A stretch of 30,546 bases of DNA. Source: Dehalococcoides sp. (lineage in GTDB: Bacteria; Chloroflexota; Dehalococcoidia; Dehalococcoidales; RBG-16-60-22). Below the pieces are notes generated by a model. That model did not search any database. It was not told where the DNA came from and worked only from the letters and a program-made list of their open reading frames with translations. The DNA lies in assembly GCA_030665795.1 (NCBI GenBank), contig DAOUZD010000001.1:1-30546 (forward strand), written 5' to 3'. Positions 1 to 7,347 of the stretch are shown here, in pieces; the stretch's first letter is position 1; each line of letters opens with the position of its first letter. A program made the position numbers and the translations under genes.

Positions 1-582
1 GTGAAGATTGCCGCCGTCCATAATTCGGCAGCTATTGCCAGTGGTATGGTGCGGGCGGGAGCTGACATCATAGTTCTTGACGGACTACGCGGGGCAACTG
101 GAGCTGCCCCCAAGATTATTCGTGACAATGTCGGTATCCCAATTGAGATGGCTCTGGCCTCGGTGGATAGCCGCCTGAGGCAGGAGGGCATCCGCAATCA
201 AGCCTCAATTGTCATTTCTGGCGGCATAAGAAATAGCGGTGACGTGGCTAAGGCGATCGCCCTTGGTGCTGATGCTGTCTATATTGGCACTGCGGCTCTA
301 ATCGCTTTAGGCTGCTGCCTTTGTCAGCAGTGCCATACCGGGAAATGTCCCTGGGGTATCTGCACTACAGACCTTTTCTTGTCCAAGAGAGTCAACCCCG
401 AGATTGGTGCCAGGCGGCTGACTAACCTCCTCCGTGGTTGGAGCCTGGAGCTTAAGGATATACTAGGTGGCATGGGCATCAACGCTCTAGAAAGTCTTCG
501 CGGCAATCGGCTACACCTGAGAGGCGTGGGGCTTACTGATACCGAGCTGAACATCCTAGGAGTAAGGATGGCAGGAAGCTGA
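1..582 (+). CDS. Glutamate synthase, FMN-binding domain subunit (GltB2-like), 5'-truncated by window edge
   Basis: This is the C-terminal 193 residues of the FMN/iron-sulfur synthase domain of glutamate synthase, which reductively transfers the glutamine amide to 2-oxoglutarate. The window starts inside the gene, so the GTG at position 1 is probably an internal valine. Visible signatures are a TIM-barrel segment with A-D-I-I-V-L-D-G (21-28), the phosphate-binding loop SGGIRNSGD (73-81), GADAVYIGTAAL (89-100), and a cysteine cluster in which C105, C111 and C116 match the Cx5Cx4C ligand pattern of the 3Fe-4S centre. The cysteine-rich tail (CHTGKCPWGIC) resembles the archaeal-type split enzyme rather than the long proteobacterial GltB. 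The GXGXG subunit follows after one base, which supports a split gltB operon. The identity is secure; the true start lies outside the window. Confidence 0.93.
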   Translation: MKIAAVHNSAAIASGMVRAGADIIVLDGLRGATGAAPKIIRDNVGIPIEMALASVDSRLRQEGIRNQASIVISGGIRNSGDVAKAIALGADAVYIGTAALIALGCCLCQQCHTGKCPWGICTTDLFLSKRVNPEIGARRLTNLLRGWSLELKDILGGMGINALESLRGNRLHLRGVGLTDTELNILGVRMAGS

Positions 583-583
583 A

Positions 584-1339
584 ATGGCAAAGACCGTTCA
601 TAGACAAGTGGCAAAAATAGATGCTAACGGCATTCTATATCGGGAGCTTAATACTAGGCTCAGAGAGCTGGCTAGTAATGGCATCCAGAAGGTTGAACTC
701 CATAATGTCTATGGGCAGAGATACATTGGCACTAACCTGAATAAGCCAGTGGCAATTGATATATTCGGTACCCCAGGTAATGACCTAGGGGCATTTATGG
801 ATGGACCCAGGATTACTGTTTACGGTAACGCTCAGGATGGCTGCGGCAACACGATGAACAATGGTGAAATAATCGTTCACGGTCACGCCGGGGACATTAT
901 TGGTTTATCCGCCCGTGGAGGCAAGGTTTTCGTTCGCGATAATGTCGGCTATCGCGCCGGCATCCATATGAAAGAGTACCAAGACAAAAAACCGATGCTG
1001 GTCATCGGCGGCACCGCCCAAGATTTTCTGGGCGAATACATGGCCGGTGGTATCCTGATTCTACTCGGGCTAAATGGAGAGGAACAGCATAAAGCCAAGT
1101 TTATTGGCACCGGGATGCACGGAGGTGTTATCTACCTGAGGGGAAGCGTTGAGAGTTACCAATTGGGCAAAGAAGTAGGCATTACCGAGCTGGAGAAAGA
1201 GGACCGACGGATTCTAAAGGAACTGGTCAGTGAATTTGCTGCCCATTTCGGCTATAATGCTAGGGAGATATTGAAGCACAAGTTTATTAAGCTCTTTCCA
1301 CTCTGGCTCCGACCTTATGGCAGAATTTACGCCCATTAA
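584..1339 (+). CDS. Glutamate synthase GXGXG-domain subunit (GltB3-like)
   Basis: A 251-residue stand-alone version of the right-handed beta-helix (GXGXG) domain of glutamate synthase, the structural C-terminal domain in the fused enzyme. Glycine-spaced repeats run through residues 75-200 (for example NNGEIIVHGHAGD, ARGGKVFVRDNVGYRAG, YMAGGILILLG, TGMHGGVIYLRG), as expected for this fold. The ATG lies one base after the stop of the FMN-domain gene, with AGGAAG just upstream inside that gene, so the two are almost certainly co-translated. Fused glutamate synthases carry this domain at their C-terminus; archaea and some anaerobic bacteria split it off as here. The amidotransferase subunit and an electron-donor subunit are not in the window. 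The family call is confident. The main alternative would be another GXGXG protein (FwdC-like), which the neighbour makes unlikely. Confidence 0.88.
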   Translation: MAKTVHRQVAKIDANGILYRELNTRLRELASNGIQKVELHNVYGQRYIGTNLNKPVAIDIFGTPGNDLGAFMDGPRITVYGNAQDGCGNTMNNGEIIVHGHAGDIIGLSARGGKVFVRDNVGYRAGIHMKEYQDKKPMLVIGGTAQDFLGEYMAGGILILLGLNGEEQHKAKFIGTGMHGGVIYLRGSVESYQLGKEVGITELEKEDRRILKELVSEFAAHFGYNAREILKHKFIKLFPLWLRPYGRIYAH

Positions 1340-1354
1340 GAAAAGAGGAGAATT

Positions 1355-2044
1355 ATGCTGGGTCAAGAAAATAGACTTCTCATAATAACCGAGCAAAGCG
1401 AAGACATGAACGGGCTGCAGTCGGAACTGGGCAAAAAGGGTTTTGCCTGCTCGATTATTTCCGCTCGAGACGAAGTAACCAAGCAAGTTGTTGAGCAAGC
1501 GCCTGATTTGGTGCTGATGGCAATGAATGGGCGCTCGGCCAATTCCAAAGTACGGGAACTATCCCAAAGGATAAAACGGGAGAAGCATCTGCCAATTATT
1601 GCCCTGGTCAATAAAGAGACTCTCGATATTCTCGATGCTAACTTAAATGCAATTGATGATTTCGTTGTCAAGGCAGGTGATGTAAGCGAACTAGTGTTAC
1701 GAGTAAAACGACTTCTTCGGAAGACTAGTGATACTGACACCAGCGAGCTAATTAAATGTGGCGACCTGGTGATAGACCTGGCTAAGTATGAGGTATCCAT
1801 CAACGATAGACTTGTCGAGCTTACCTTCAAGGAGTATCAGCTGCTCAGATTTCTAGCGGGCAACCAAGGCCGCGTCTTTACCCGGGATGCTCTGCTCAAC
1901 AAGGTATGGGGCTATGACTACTACGGCGGCGACAGAACTGTAGATGTCCATGTAAGGCGACTCAGGAGTAAGATAGAGGACTCAAGCCACACTTTCATCG
2001 AGACGGTAAGGAACATCGGTTACCGGTTCAAGTGCATTACTTAG
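1355..2044 (+). CDS. GlnR-like OmpR-family orphan response regulator with degenerate receiver
   Basis: A 229-residue OmpR/PhoB-type transcription factor: receiver-like domain (about 7-122) plus winged helix (about 132-228). The DNA-binding half is canonical, with LTFKEYQLLRFL (156-167), GRVFTRDALLNKVWGYDYY (172-190) and recognition helix RTVDVHVRRLRSKI (194-207). As recalled from memory this strongly resembles actinobacterial GlnR. The receiver is abnormal. The acidic pair after beta1 is replaced (I-T-E, 11-13), the phospho-acceptor position in PDLVLMAMN is Ala56 instead of Asp, and the Thr/Ser position is Val; only Lys106 is kept. Phosphorylation at the usual site is therefore impossible, and no histidine kinase is adjacent. 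It follows the glutamate synthase genes by 15 bp (SD AAGAGGAG) and precedes the amtB-glnB-glnA genes, whose promoter region carries a GlnR-like box. The function as nitrogen regulator is inferred. Confidence 0.85.
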   Translation: MLGQENRLLIITEQSEDMNGLQSELGKKGFACSIISARDEVTKQVVEQAPDLVLMAMNGRSANSKVRELSQRIKREKHLPIIALVNKETLDILDANLNAIDDFVVKAGDVSELVLRVKRLLRKTSDTDTSELIKCGDLVIDLAKYEVSINDRLVELTFKEYQLLRFLAGNQGRVFTRDALLNKVWGYDYYGGDRTVDVHVRRLRSKIEDSSHTFIETVRNIGYRFKCIT

Positions 2045-2105
2045 GGATTGATTCTTAAGCTCTCTCCTTCAGGTTATTTCATTTTATAACCCCGTTCCCC
2101 TTTAT

Positions 2106-2138
2106 CCCCCTTCCCCTTGATAAGAGGAAGGGGGAATT
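2106..2138 (+). terminator. Probable terminator after the regulator gene
   Basis: A perfect 9-bp inverted repeat, CCCCCTTCC (2106-2114) and GGAAGGGGG (2126-2134), flanks an 11-nt loop and is followed by AATTTGTTA. It lies 60 bp after the regulator stop. The U tract is short, so termination may be partial. Confidence 0.55.
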
Positions 2139-2182
2139 TGTTATGGTAGAGGGACTTCGTTCCGCTAAAACTCCCTAATCTT

Positions 2183-2226
2183 GTAACCAAGATTTAACCT
2201 AGATGTAATATGCTGGAAACATTTGG
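2183..2226 (+). promoter_or_regulatory. GlnR-type operator: four 11-bp-spaced half-sites upstream of amtB
   Basis: Four pentamers at an exact 11-bp period: GTAAC (2183-2187), TTAAC (2194-2198), GTAAT (2205-2209) and GAAAC (2216-2220), each followed by six spacer bases. This reproduces the published actinobacterial GlnR consensus gTnAc-n6-GaAAc repeated twice, with one weaker half-site (TTAAC). The 11-bp direct-repeat period is also typical of OmpR/PhoB-family DNA binding. A possible -10 (TAAATA, 2241-2246) lies 17 bp after 2218-2223, so the last half-site would overlap the -35 region, as in an activator-dependent promoter. Binding by the neighbouring regulator is inferred. Confidence 0.7.
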
Positions 2227-2249
2227 TTGCTATCCTTAAATAAATAAGT

Positions 2250-2402
2250 GCTGAGCTATGGGTAAGGGTCTGTCACAAATCGCAAAAGCTAAAGACATTT
2301 ACTTAACCCCAGACCTCTGGGCGAGGCTCTCACCCAAATTGGCTGAGGGTGAACCCGGGCAATGCCTGCTAAAGGAGGGTAGCCATAAATCTGAGAAGCA
2401 AA
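2250..2402 (+). promoter_or_regulatory. Possible structured 5' leader of amtB
   Basis: If transcription starts just after the proposed -10 near 2241-2246, amtB has a leader of about 150 nt. It contains pairable segments: GGTCTG with CAGACC (near 2266 and 2312), TCACCC with GGGTGA (near 2331-2353), and a small GGC/GCC hairpin just before an AGGAGG at 2373-2378. That AGGAGG is too far (27 nt) from the ATG at 2406 to be an ordinary ribosome binding site. I recognise no known riboswitch class. A 60-codon frame (2258-2440) also crosses it but lacks a convincing SD. Confidence 0.3.
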
Positions 2403-3782
2403 GTGATGAAGATAATATTGAGAGCAGGGTTAACCCTTAGCCTCGTCTGTCTGGTGTGGCTGGCGTGGGCAACAACGAGAGGCATAGCTCTGGCTGCTGA
2501 CTCCACTGGAACGGGGGGAACAGCCGATGCGGCGATTAACTACGTGTGGATATTAGTCTGTGCCTTCCTGGTAATGTTTATGCAGCCAGGGTTTGCCATG
2601 GTTGGGGCCGGATTTACCCGAGCCAAGAACGCGGGAAACTTTATGACCAAAAACTTGATGGATTTTGTGATTGGTTCACTAACTTTTTTCCTCCTCGGTT
2701 ATGCCATAATGATGGGGGGTGATTGGTACGGCCTTTGGGGCACAGAAGGCTGGTTCATGCTTGGTGACTACTATGATGTGGATGCATATCTCAATATGTT
2801 CTGGATGTTGGTATTTTGTGCCACTGCCGCCACCATTGTTGCTGGTGCTGTTGCTGAACGATTGAAGTTCAGGGCTTACCTTATCTACAGCGTAGTAGTC
2901 AGTGCCATCGTTTATCCCATCTATGGTCACTGGGTTTGGGGAGGAGGCTGGCTTTCTAGCCTGCCATTCGGGATGGGCGCCCTAGATTTTGCCGGCTCGG
3001 GGGTAGTTCATGCCGTTGGTGGTCTTGTTGGCTTAGCCGGAGCAATTGTTCTTGGTCCGAGGTTTGGCAGATATGATAGAAACGGAAAGCCGCAAGCAAT
3101 TCCCGGACACAGTATAACGCTGGCTACTCTAGGAGTCTTCATCCTGTGGTTTGGCTGGTTTGGCTTTAACTCTGGCAGCACTTGCGACGCACACCATCTG
3201 AGAATATCGATTATCGCGGTCAATACGAACTTGGCGGCCGCCGCCGGTGCACTAACAGCAATCCTCATCGCACGCTGGAGGACAACGAAATGGGATATAG
3301 GTATGTCTCTAAACGGCGTATTGGCAGGACTCGTTGCCATTACTGCCCCCTGCGCCTGGGTAGAAGGTTGGGTAGCAATTGTAATTGGTGCTATTGCTGG
3401 AGCACTAATGTATGCCAGCGTCAAATTCCTTGAAGCAAAGGGCGTGGATGACCCTGTAGGCGCGGTGAGTGTGCATGGCACCTGCGGGCTATGGGGTCTG
3501 CTTAGCCTCGGTTTCTTTGCCGACGGAACCTACGGCAATTATTCGGTTGATGCACCATATGTCACCGGGTTATTCTATGGTGGCGGAGGCGGACAGTTAC
3601 TTGCCCAGTTTATCAGTATAGTAGTGGTTGCCGTTTGGGCATTCGGTATGGGATATCTGACATTTAAGTTAATGGACAAGGCTTTCGGTATTCGCGTCCC
3701 CCCTGAAGAAGAATTACAGGGATTGGATATCCCGGAGCATGGCACGCCAGCTTATCCTGATTTCTTTGCGGTGCCGAAATAA
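2403..3782 (+). CDS. amtB: Ammonium transporter Amt
   Basis: A 459-residue Amt/MEP/Rh channel for ammonium uptake across the cytoplasmic membrane. The N-terminus (about 1-33) is hydrophobic and ends A-L-A-A-D, like the cleaved signal peptide of many Amt proteins. About eleven membrane helices follow. Family signatures include FMQPGFAMVGAGFTRAKN, the pore twin histidines H203 (in VVHAVGGLVG) and H358 (in VSVHGTCGLWG), and the helix NTNLAAAAGALTAIL. The segment around STCDAHHLRIS replaces the small-residue stretch seen in enterobacterial AmtB. The start is uncertain: GTG 2403 and ATG 2406 are both possible, with no well-placed SD. It is followed 21 bp later by a PII gene, the classic amtB-glnB pairing in which PII blocks the channel when nitrogen is plentiful. 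The GlnR-like box upstream suggests activation under nitrogen limitation (inference). Confidence 0.95.
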   Translation: MMKIILRAGLTLSLVCLVWLAWATTRGIALAADSTGTGGTADAAINYVWILVCAFLVMFMQPGFAMVGAGFTRAKNAGNFMTKNLMDFVIGSLTFFLLGYAIMMGGDWYGLWGTEGWFMLGDYYDVDAYLNMFWMLVFCATAATIVAGAVAERLKFRAYLIYSVVVSAIVYPIYGHWVWGGGWLSSLPFGMGALDFAGSGVVHAVGGLVGLAGAIVLGPRFGRYDRNGKPQAIPGHSITLATLGVFILWFGWFGFNSGSTCDAHHLRISIIAVNTNLAAAAGALTAILIARWRTTKWDIGMSLNGVLAGLVAITAPCAWVEGWVAIVIGAIAGALMYASVKFLEAKGVDDPVGAVSVHGTCGLWGLLSLGFFADGTYGNYSVDAPYVTGLFYGGGGGQLLAQFISIVVVAVWAFGMGYLTFKLMDKAFGIRVPPEEELQGLDIPEHGTPAYPDFFAVPK

Positions 3783-3803
3783 CCTAATAAGGGGGGTAAG
3801 AAA

Positions 3804-4142
3804 ATGAAAAAGATAGAGGCGATAATCAGAGTAGAGAAATTTGAAGAGGTGAAGGAAGCTTTAAAGGGATTAGGCTACCCTGGAATGACAAAGACTCTTG
3901 TTGAGGGTCATGGCAAGCAGAAAGGGCTTAAGCAACAGTTTCGTGGCACAACATTTGAGGTAGAATTCACACCTAAAATAAAGCTGGAAATTGTTGTTCT
4001 CAATGAAGATGTGCCCAAAACGCTAAATGCCATTACTAAAAACGCCAGGACTGGTGAGATGGGAGACGGAAAGATATTTGTCCTCCCGGTTGATGATGCA
4101 GTGCGCGTCAGGACTGGTGAGGAAGGTGAAAACGCTATCTGA
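3804..4142 (+). CDS. glnB: Nitrogen regulatory protein PII, with Phe51 in the T-loop
   Basis: A 112-residue PII signal protein that binds ATP/ADP and 2-oxoglutarate and controls Amt and nitrogen enzymes. Full-length family features are present: KIEAIIR at the start, the T-loop region GHGKQKGLKQQFRG (35-48), the B-loop TGEMGDGKIF (83-92), and a C-terminal VRVRTGE. The T-loop tyrosine that is uridylylated in proteobacteria or adenylylated in actinobacteria (Tyr51) is Phe51 here, and position 46 is also Phe. Classical covalent modification at residue 51 is therefore not possible; control would rely on effector binding alone. It could equally be called glnK because of its position after amtB. Strong SD (GGGGGG) and operon position between amtB and glnA. 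Confidence 0.93.
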   Translation: MKKIEAIIRVEKFEEVKEALKGLGYPGMTKTLVEGHGKQKGLKQQFRGTTFEVEFTPKIKLEIVVLNEDVPKTLNAITKNARTGEMGDGKIFVLPVDDAVRVRTGEEGENAI

Positions 4143-4172
4143 AACGATGTAGAATAAAAATGGAGGTAGAAA

Positions 4173-5516
4173 ATGACAAACAGAAGTAGAGAGGAAGGCA
4201 AAGAGTATGTCCTCAAGATGGCTAAAGAGCACGATGTTAAATTCATCAGGTTGTGGTTCACCGATACCCTGGGGTTTTTGAAAAGCTTTGCCATCACTGT
4301 GGAGGAGTTAGAGGGCGCTCTGGAGGAAGGGATGGGCTTTGATGGCTCCTCAATTGAAGGGTTTGCCCGCATCGATGAAAGCGATATGGTGGCTTTACCC
4401 GACCCCGATACCTTTCAACTGCTTCCCTGGAGACCCCGGGAGCATCGCGCCGTAGCCCGAATGTACTGCGATATTTTAAAGCCCGGCGGCGAGCCTTTTG
4501 AAGGCGACCCCAGGTATGTCTTGAAGAGAAACTTGAAGCGGGCGGCTGATTTAGGCTACACCTTTTACGTGGGACCGGAGCTGGAGTACTTTTACTTCCG
4601 AGATTCTCAAGGAACTGAGCCCCTGGACCAAGGGGGCTACTTTGATATGACCCCCCTGGATGTAGCCACTGATATGAGGAAGGAAACAGTGCTCACCCTG
4701 GAAGAGATGGGCATCGGTGTTGAATATTCCCATCACGAGGTTGCCCCCAGCCAGCACGAGATAGACATGAGGTATACTGATGCCCTGACCATGGCTGATA
4801 ACGTGATGACTTACCGCCTGGTGGTCAAAGAAGTAGCCCTGAAGTACGGGGTTTATGCTACCTTCATGCCCAAGCCGGTTTTCGGCATTAATGGCAGCGG
4901 CATGCATGTGCACCAGTCGCTGTTCAAGGGTGACCGGAACGCCTTTTTTGACAAGGATGATAAATATTACCTTTCTAGTATAGCCAAGTGCTATATAGCC
5001 GGGCTGCTGAAGCACGCCCCAGAAATTACGTCGGTTACCAATCAGTGGATTAACTCCTACAAGCGGCTGGTTCCCGGCTATGAGGCGCCGGTATATCTTT
5101 CCTGGGCACGGCGCAATCGGTCTGACCTGATACGAGTCCCTGAGTATCGGCCGGGCAGAGAAAAGGCGACCAGGATTGAATTCAGGTCTCCCGACCCTGC
5201 CTGCAATCCCTACCTTGCCTTCAGTGTGATGCTGGTGGCGGGGCTGGAGGGGATTGAAAAGAAATATGAAGTGCCCGAGCCAATAGAAGAAAATGTTTAT
5301 GAGATGACCGAAGAGGAAAGACAAAGAAGGGGGATAGACACTTTACCTGCCAGCCTTTTGGAAGCTATTCAACTAACTGAGCAAAGCGAGTTGGTACGAA
5401 AAGCCCTTGGTGACCATGTTTTCACCGCTTTCATCGAGAACAAGAAGATAGAATGCGACCAGTACCGGACTCAAGTAACCGAATATGAGCTTAATAGATA
5501 TTTACCTATTCTATGA
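4173..5516 (+). CDS. glnA: Glutamine synthetase type I (alpha-like)
   Basis: Glutamine synthetase makes glutamine from glutamate, ammonia and ATP; type I enzymes form cytoplasmic dodecamers. The 447-residue length fits the shorter GSI-alpha class, without the insertion and adenylylation site of GSI-beta. Visible motifs are the beta-grasp FDGSSIEGF (56-64), the metal and glutamate site GPELEYF followed by HHEVAPSQHEIDMRY, NGSGMHVHQSL (ATP/metal), the flap INSYKRLVPGYEAP, and EFRSPDPACNPYLAFS. Arg66, just after the first motif, matches the position of the feedback-inhibition arginine of the Bacillus enzyme. SD GGAGG lies 8 nt before the ATG. It is the third gene of an amtB-glnB-glnA operon, and the glutamine-dependent NAD synthetase follows closely. 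Control is probably by feedback, by the PII partner, and by the GlnR-like box upstream of amtB. Confidence 0.96.
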   Translation: MTNRSREEGKEYVLKMAKEHDVKFIRLWFTDTLGFLKSFAITVEELEGALEEGMGFDGSSIEGFARIDESDMVALPDPDTFQLLPWRPREHRAVARMYCDILKPGGEPFEGDPRYVLKRNLKRAADLGYTFYVGPELEYFYFRDSQGTEPLDQGGYFDMTPLDVATDMRKETVLTLEEMGIGVEYSHHEVAPSQHEIDMRYTDALTMADNVMTYRLVVKEVALKYGVYATFMPKPVFGINGSGMHVHQSLFKGDRNAFFDKDDKYYLSSIAKCYIAGLLKHAPEITSVTNQWINSYKRLVPGYEAPVYLSWARRNRSDLIRVPEYRPGREKATRIEFRSPDPACNPYLAFSVMLVAGLEGIEKKYEVPEPIEENVYEMTEEERQRRGIDTLPASLLEAIQLTEQSELVRKALGDHVFTAFIENKKIECDQYRTQVTEYELNRYLPIL

Positions 5517-5551
5517 ATTGAATGCAGTTTGTTACGTCGGGAGGGATTAGG

Positions 5552-7285
5552 ATGCGCCGACTGCGAATTGGCATGGCCCAAGTCAACACCACTGTCGGCG
5601 ATTTTAAAGGCAACACTGGGAAAATTCTGGAAGCGGTTGATAAAGCTAGGTCTCTAGGAATTGACCTTCTTACCTTCCCCGAACTTGCCATCTGTGGCTA
5701 TCCACCGGAGGACCTCCTGTTTAAGCCGCAGTTCATCGAGGAGAACCTGCAGTCTCTGGGCAAGGTGGTTGATGGCTCATCAGGACTTACTATCGTGGTT
5801 GGTTTCGTTGATGCCAAAGACGACATTTACAATGCCGCTGCAATTATCCATGATGGCAAGCTCACCGATGTCTATCACAAGATATACCTGCCTAACTACG
5901 GCGTCTTCGATGAAAATCGCTATTTCCAAGCCGGCAGTGAAACCCCTGTTTACCTCATAGCCGGCGTTGGTGTTGGTATCAACATCTGTGAGGACATCTG
6001 GTATGAAGTCGGGCCAGCTACGGCGCAGGCTTACTCCGGGGCTGAGGTTATCGTCAACATAAGTGCCTCACCATATCACGCCGGCAAGGGATATTCCAGG
6101 GAAAGAATGCTGGGCACCCGTGCCGTGGACAATGTAGCCATTATTGCCTATAATAACCTAGTAGGCGGACAGGACGAACTAGTCTTCGATGGTAACAGCC
6201 TAGTGCTGGACGAAAAGGGAGAACTTATTGCCAGAGGTAAACAGTTCGAAGAAGACTTGATAGTTGCCGACCTTAATGTCGAAGCTGTCTTCCGGACGCG
6301 TCTTCACGACCCCAGGTGGAGAAAGGAAACACTGCTGCTGGAAGAGCAACGGTGTCGTGCCACCAAAATAGTGGTATCCGAAGCACCATCTACTACACCA
6401 AAACCCCCGCTGCCACCGAGGCAACTGCAGGTGCGTGACCTCCCCGGTGAAGTCTACGATGCCCTGGTATTGGGCACACACGATTATGTCCTCAAGAACG
6501 GTTTCAAGAAGGTGTTGATTGGTCTTTCCGGTGGCATTGATTCCAGCCTAGTAGCAGCTATCGCCGTTGATGCCCTGGGAAAGTCAAATGTGGTGGGAGT
6601 AGCCATGCCCTCAAAATACTCGTCTCCCGGTAGTATATCCGATGCCGAATTGCTGGCCCAGAATCTAGGCATCAAGCTTATGACCATTCCTATTGATAAG
6701 GTCTTCCAGGCTTACCTTGGGACACTGGCCGAAGTTTTCAAGGGGACTGAGCCCAATGTTGCTGAGGAAAATATCCAGGCGCGCATCAGAGGCAACTTTC
6801 TTATGGCGTTATCAAATAAGTTCGGCTGGCTGGTTCTCACTACCGGCAATAAGAGCGAGATGGCTACCGGCTACACCACACTGTATGGGGACATGTCCGG
6901 TGGCTTTTCCGTGATAAAGGATGTGCCCAAGACCATGGTTTATAAGCTGACCAGGTACCGAAACTCCTCAGCCGGTTCGGCACTGATACCGTCCACCATT
7001 ATTGATAAGGCACCCTCGGCTGAGCTAAGACCGGAGCAAAAGGATACCGATACCTTGCCTTCATACGACCAGCTTGACCCTATTTTAACCGCTTATGTTG
7101 AGGAGGATAAAAGCACCGAGCAGATTATTGGCTTTGGGTTTGAAGAAGAAATGGTTAAAAAAGCGGCCCGATTAGTCGACAGTAGCGAATATAAGCGCCG
7201 CCAAGCACCCCCTGGGGTCAAGATAACGCCTAGAGCCTTCGGCAGAGACAGAAGGTTGCCCATTACCAATCGGTTCAGAGGGTAG
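5552..7285 (+). CDS. nadE: Glutamine-dependent NAD+ synthetase
   Basis: Converts deamido-NAD to NAD using glutamine as ammonia source. The N-terminal nitrilase-like glutaminase domain has the Glu-Lys-Cys triad at E44 (TFPELAICGYPPEDLL), K110 (VYHKIYLPNYGVFDE) and C146 (INICEDIWY). The C-terminal synthetase domain has the pyrophosphate-binding P-loop SGGIDSS (326-332), the NKSEMATGY motif, KDVPKTMVYKL and the conserved ending RRQAPPGVKITPRAFGRDRR. I chose ATG 5552 because GGGAGG at 5540-5545 is well placed; the alternative ATG 5522 adds ten residues and has no SD. The resulting 577 residues fit the two-domain family. The gene starts 35 bp after glnA, so it probably belongs to the same transcript and uses its product. 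Confidence 0.94.
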   Translation: MRRLRIGMAQVNTTVGDFKGNTGKILEAVDKARSLGIDLLTFPELAICGYPPEDLLFKPQFIEENLQSLGKVVDGSSGLTIVVGFVDAKDDIYNAAAIIHDGKLTDVYHKIYLPNYGVFDENRYFQAGSETPVYLIAGVGVGINICEDIWYEVGPATAQAYSGAEVIVNISASPYHAGKGYSRERMLGTRAVDNVAIIAYNNLVGGQDELVFDGNSLVLDEKGELIARGKQFEEDLIVADLNVEAVFRTRLHDPRWRKETLLLEEQRCRATKIVVSEAPSTTPKPPLPPRQLQVRDLPGEVYDALVLGTHDYVLKNGFKKVLIGLSGGIDSSLVAAIAVDALGKSNVVGVAMPSKYSSPGSISDAELLAQNLGIKLMTIPIDKVFQAYLGTLAEVFKGTEPNVAEENIQARIRGNFLMALSNKFGWLVLTTGNKSEMATGYTTLYGDMSGGFSVIKDVPKTMVYKLTRYRNSSAGSALIPSTIIDKAPSAELRPEQKDTDTLPSYDQLDPILTAYVEEDKSTEQIIGFGFEEEMVKKAARLVDSSEYKRRQAPPGVKITPRAFGRDRRLPITNRFRG

Positions 7286-7347
7286 TAACTAGTGGATTAA
7301 GGGAATAGATAGTTTGGGATGAAGAAGTAAGAGCTTCGAAGGATAAT

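Noticed and set aside
2258..2440. 60-codon frame upstream of and overlapping amtB
   Set aside because: No convincing SD, no recognisable domain, and it lies within the likely structured leader; kept only as part of that region.
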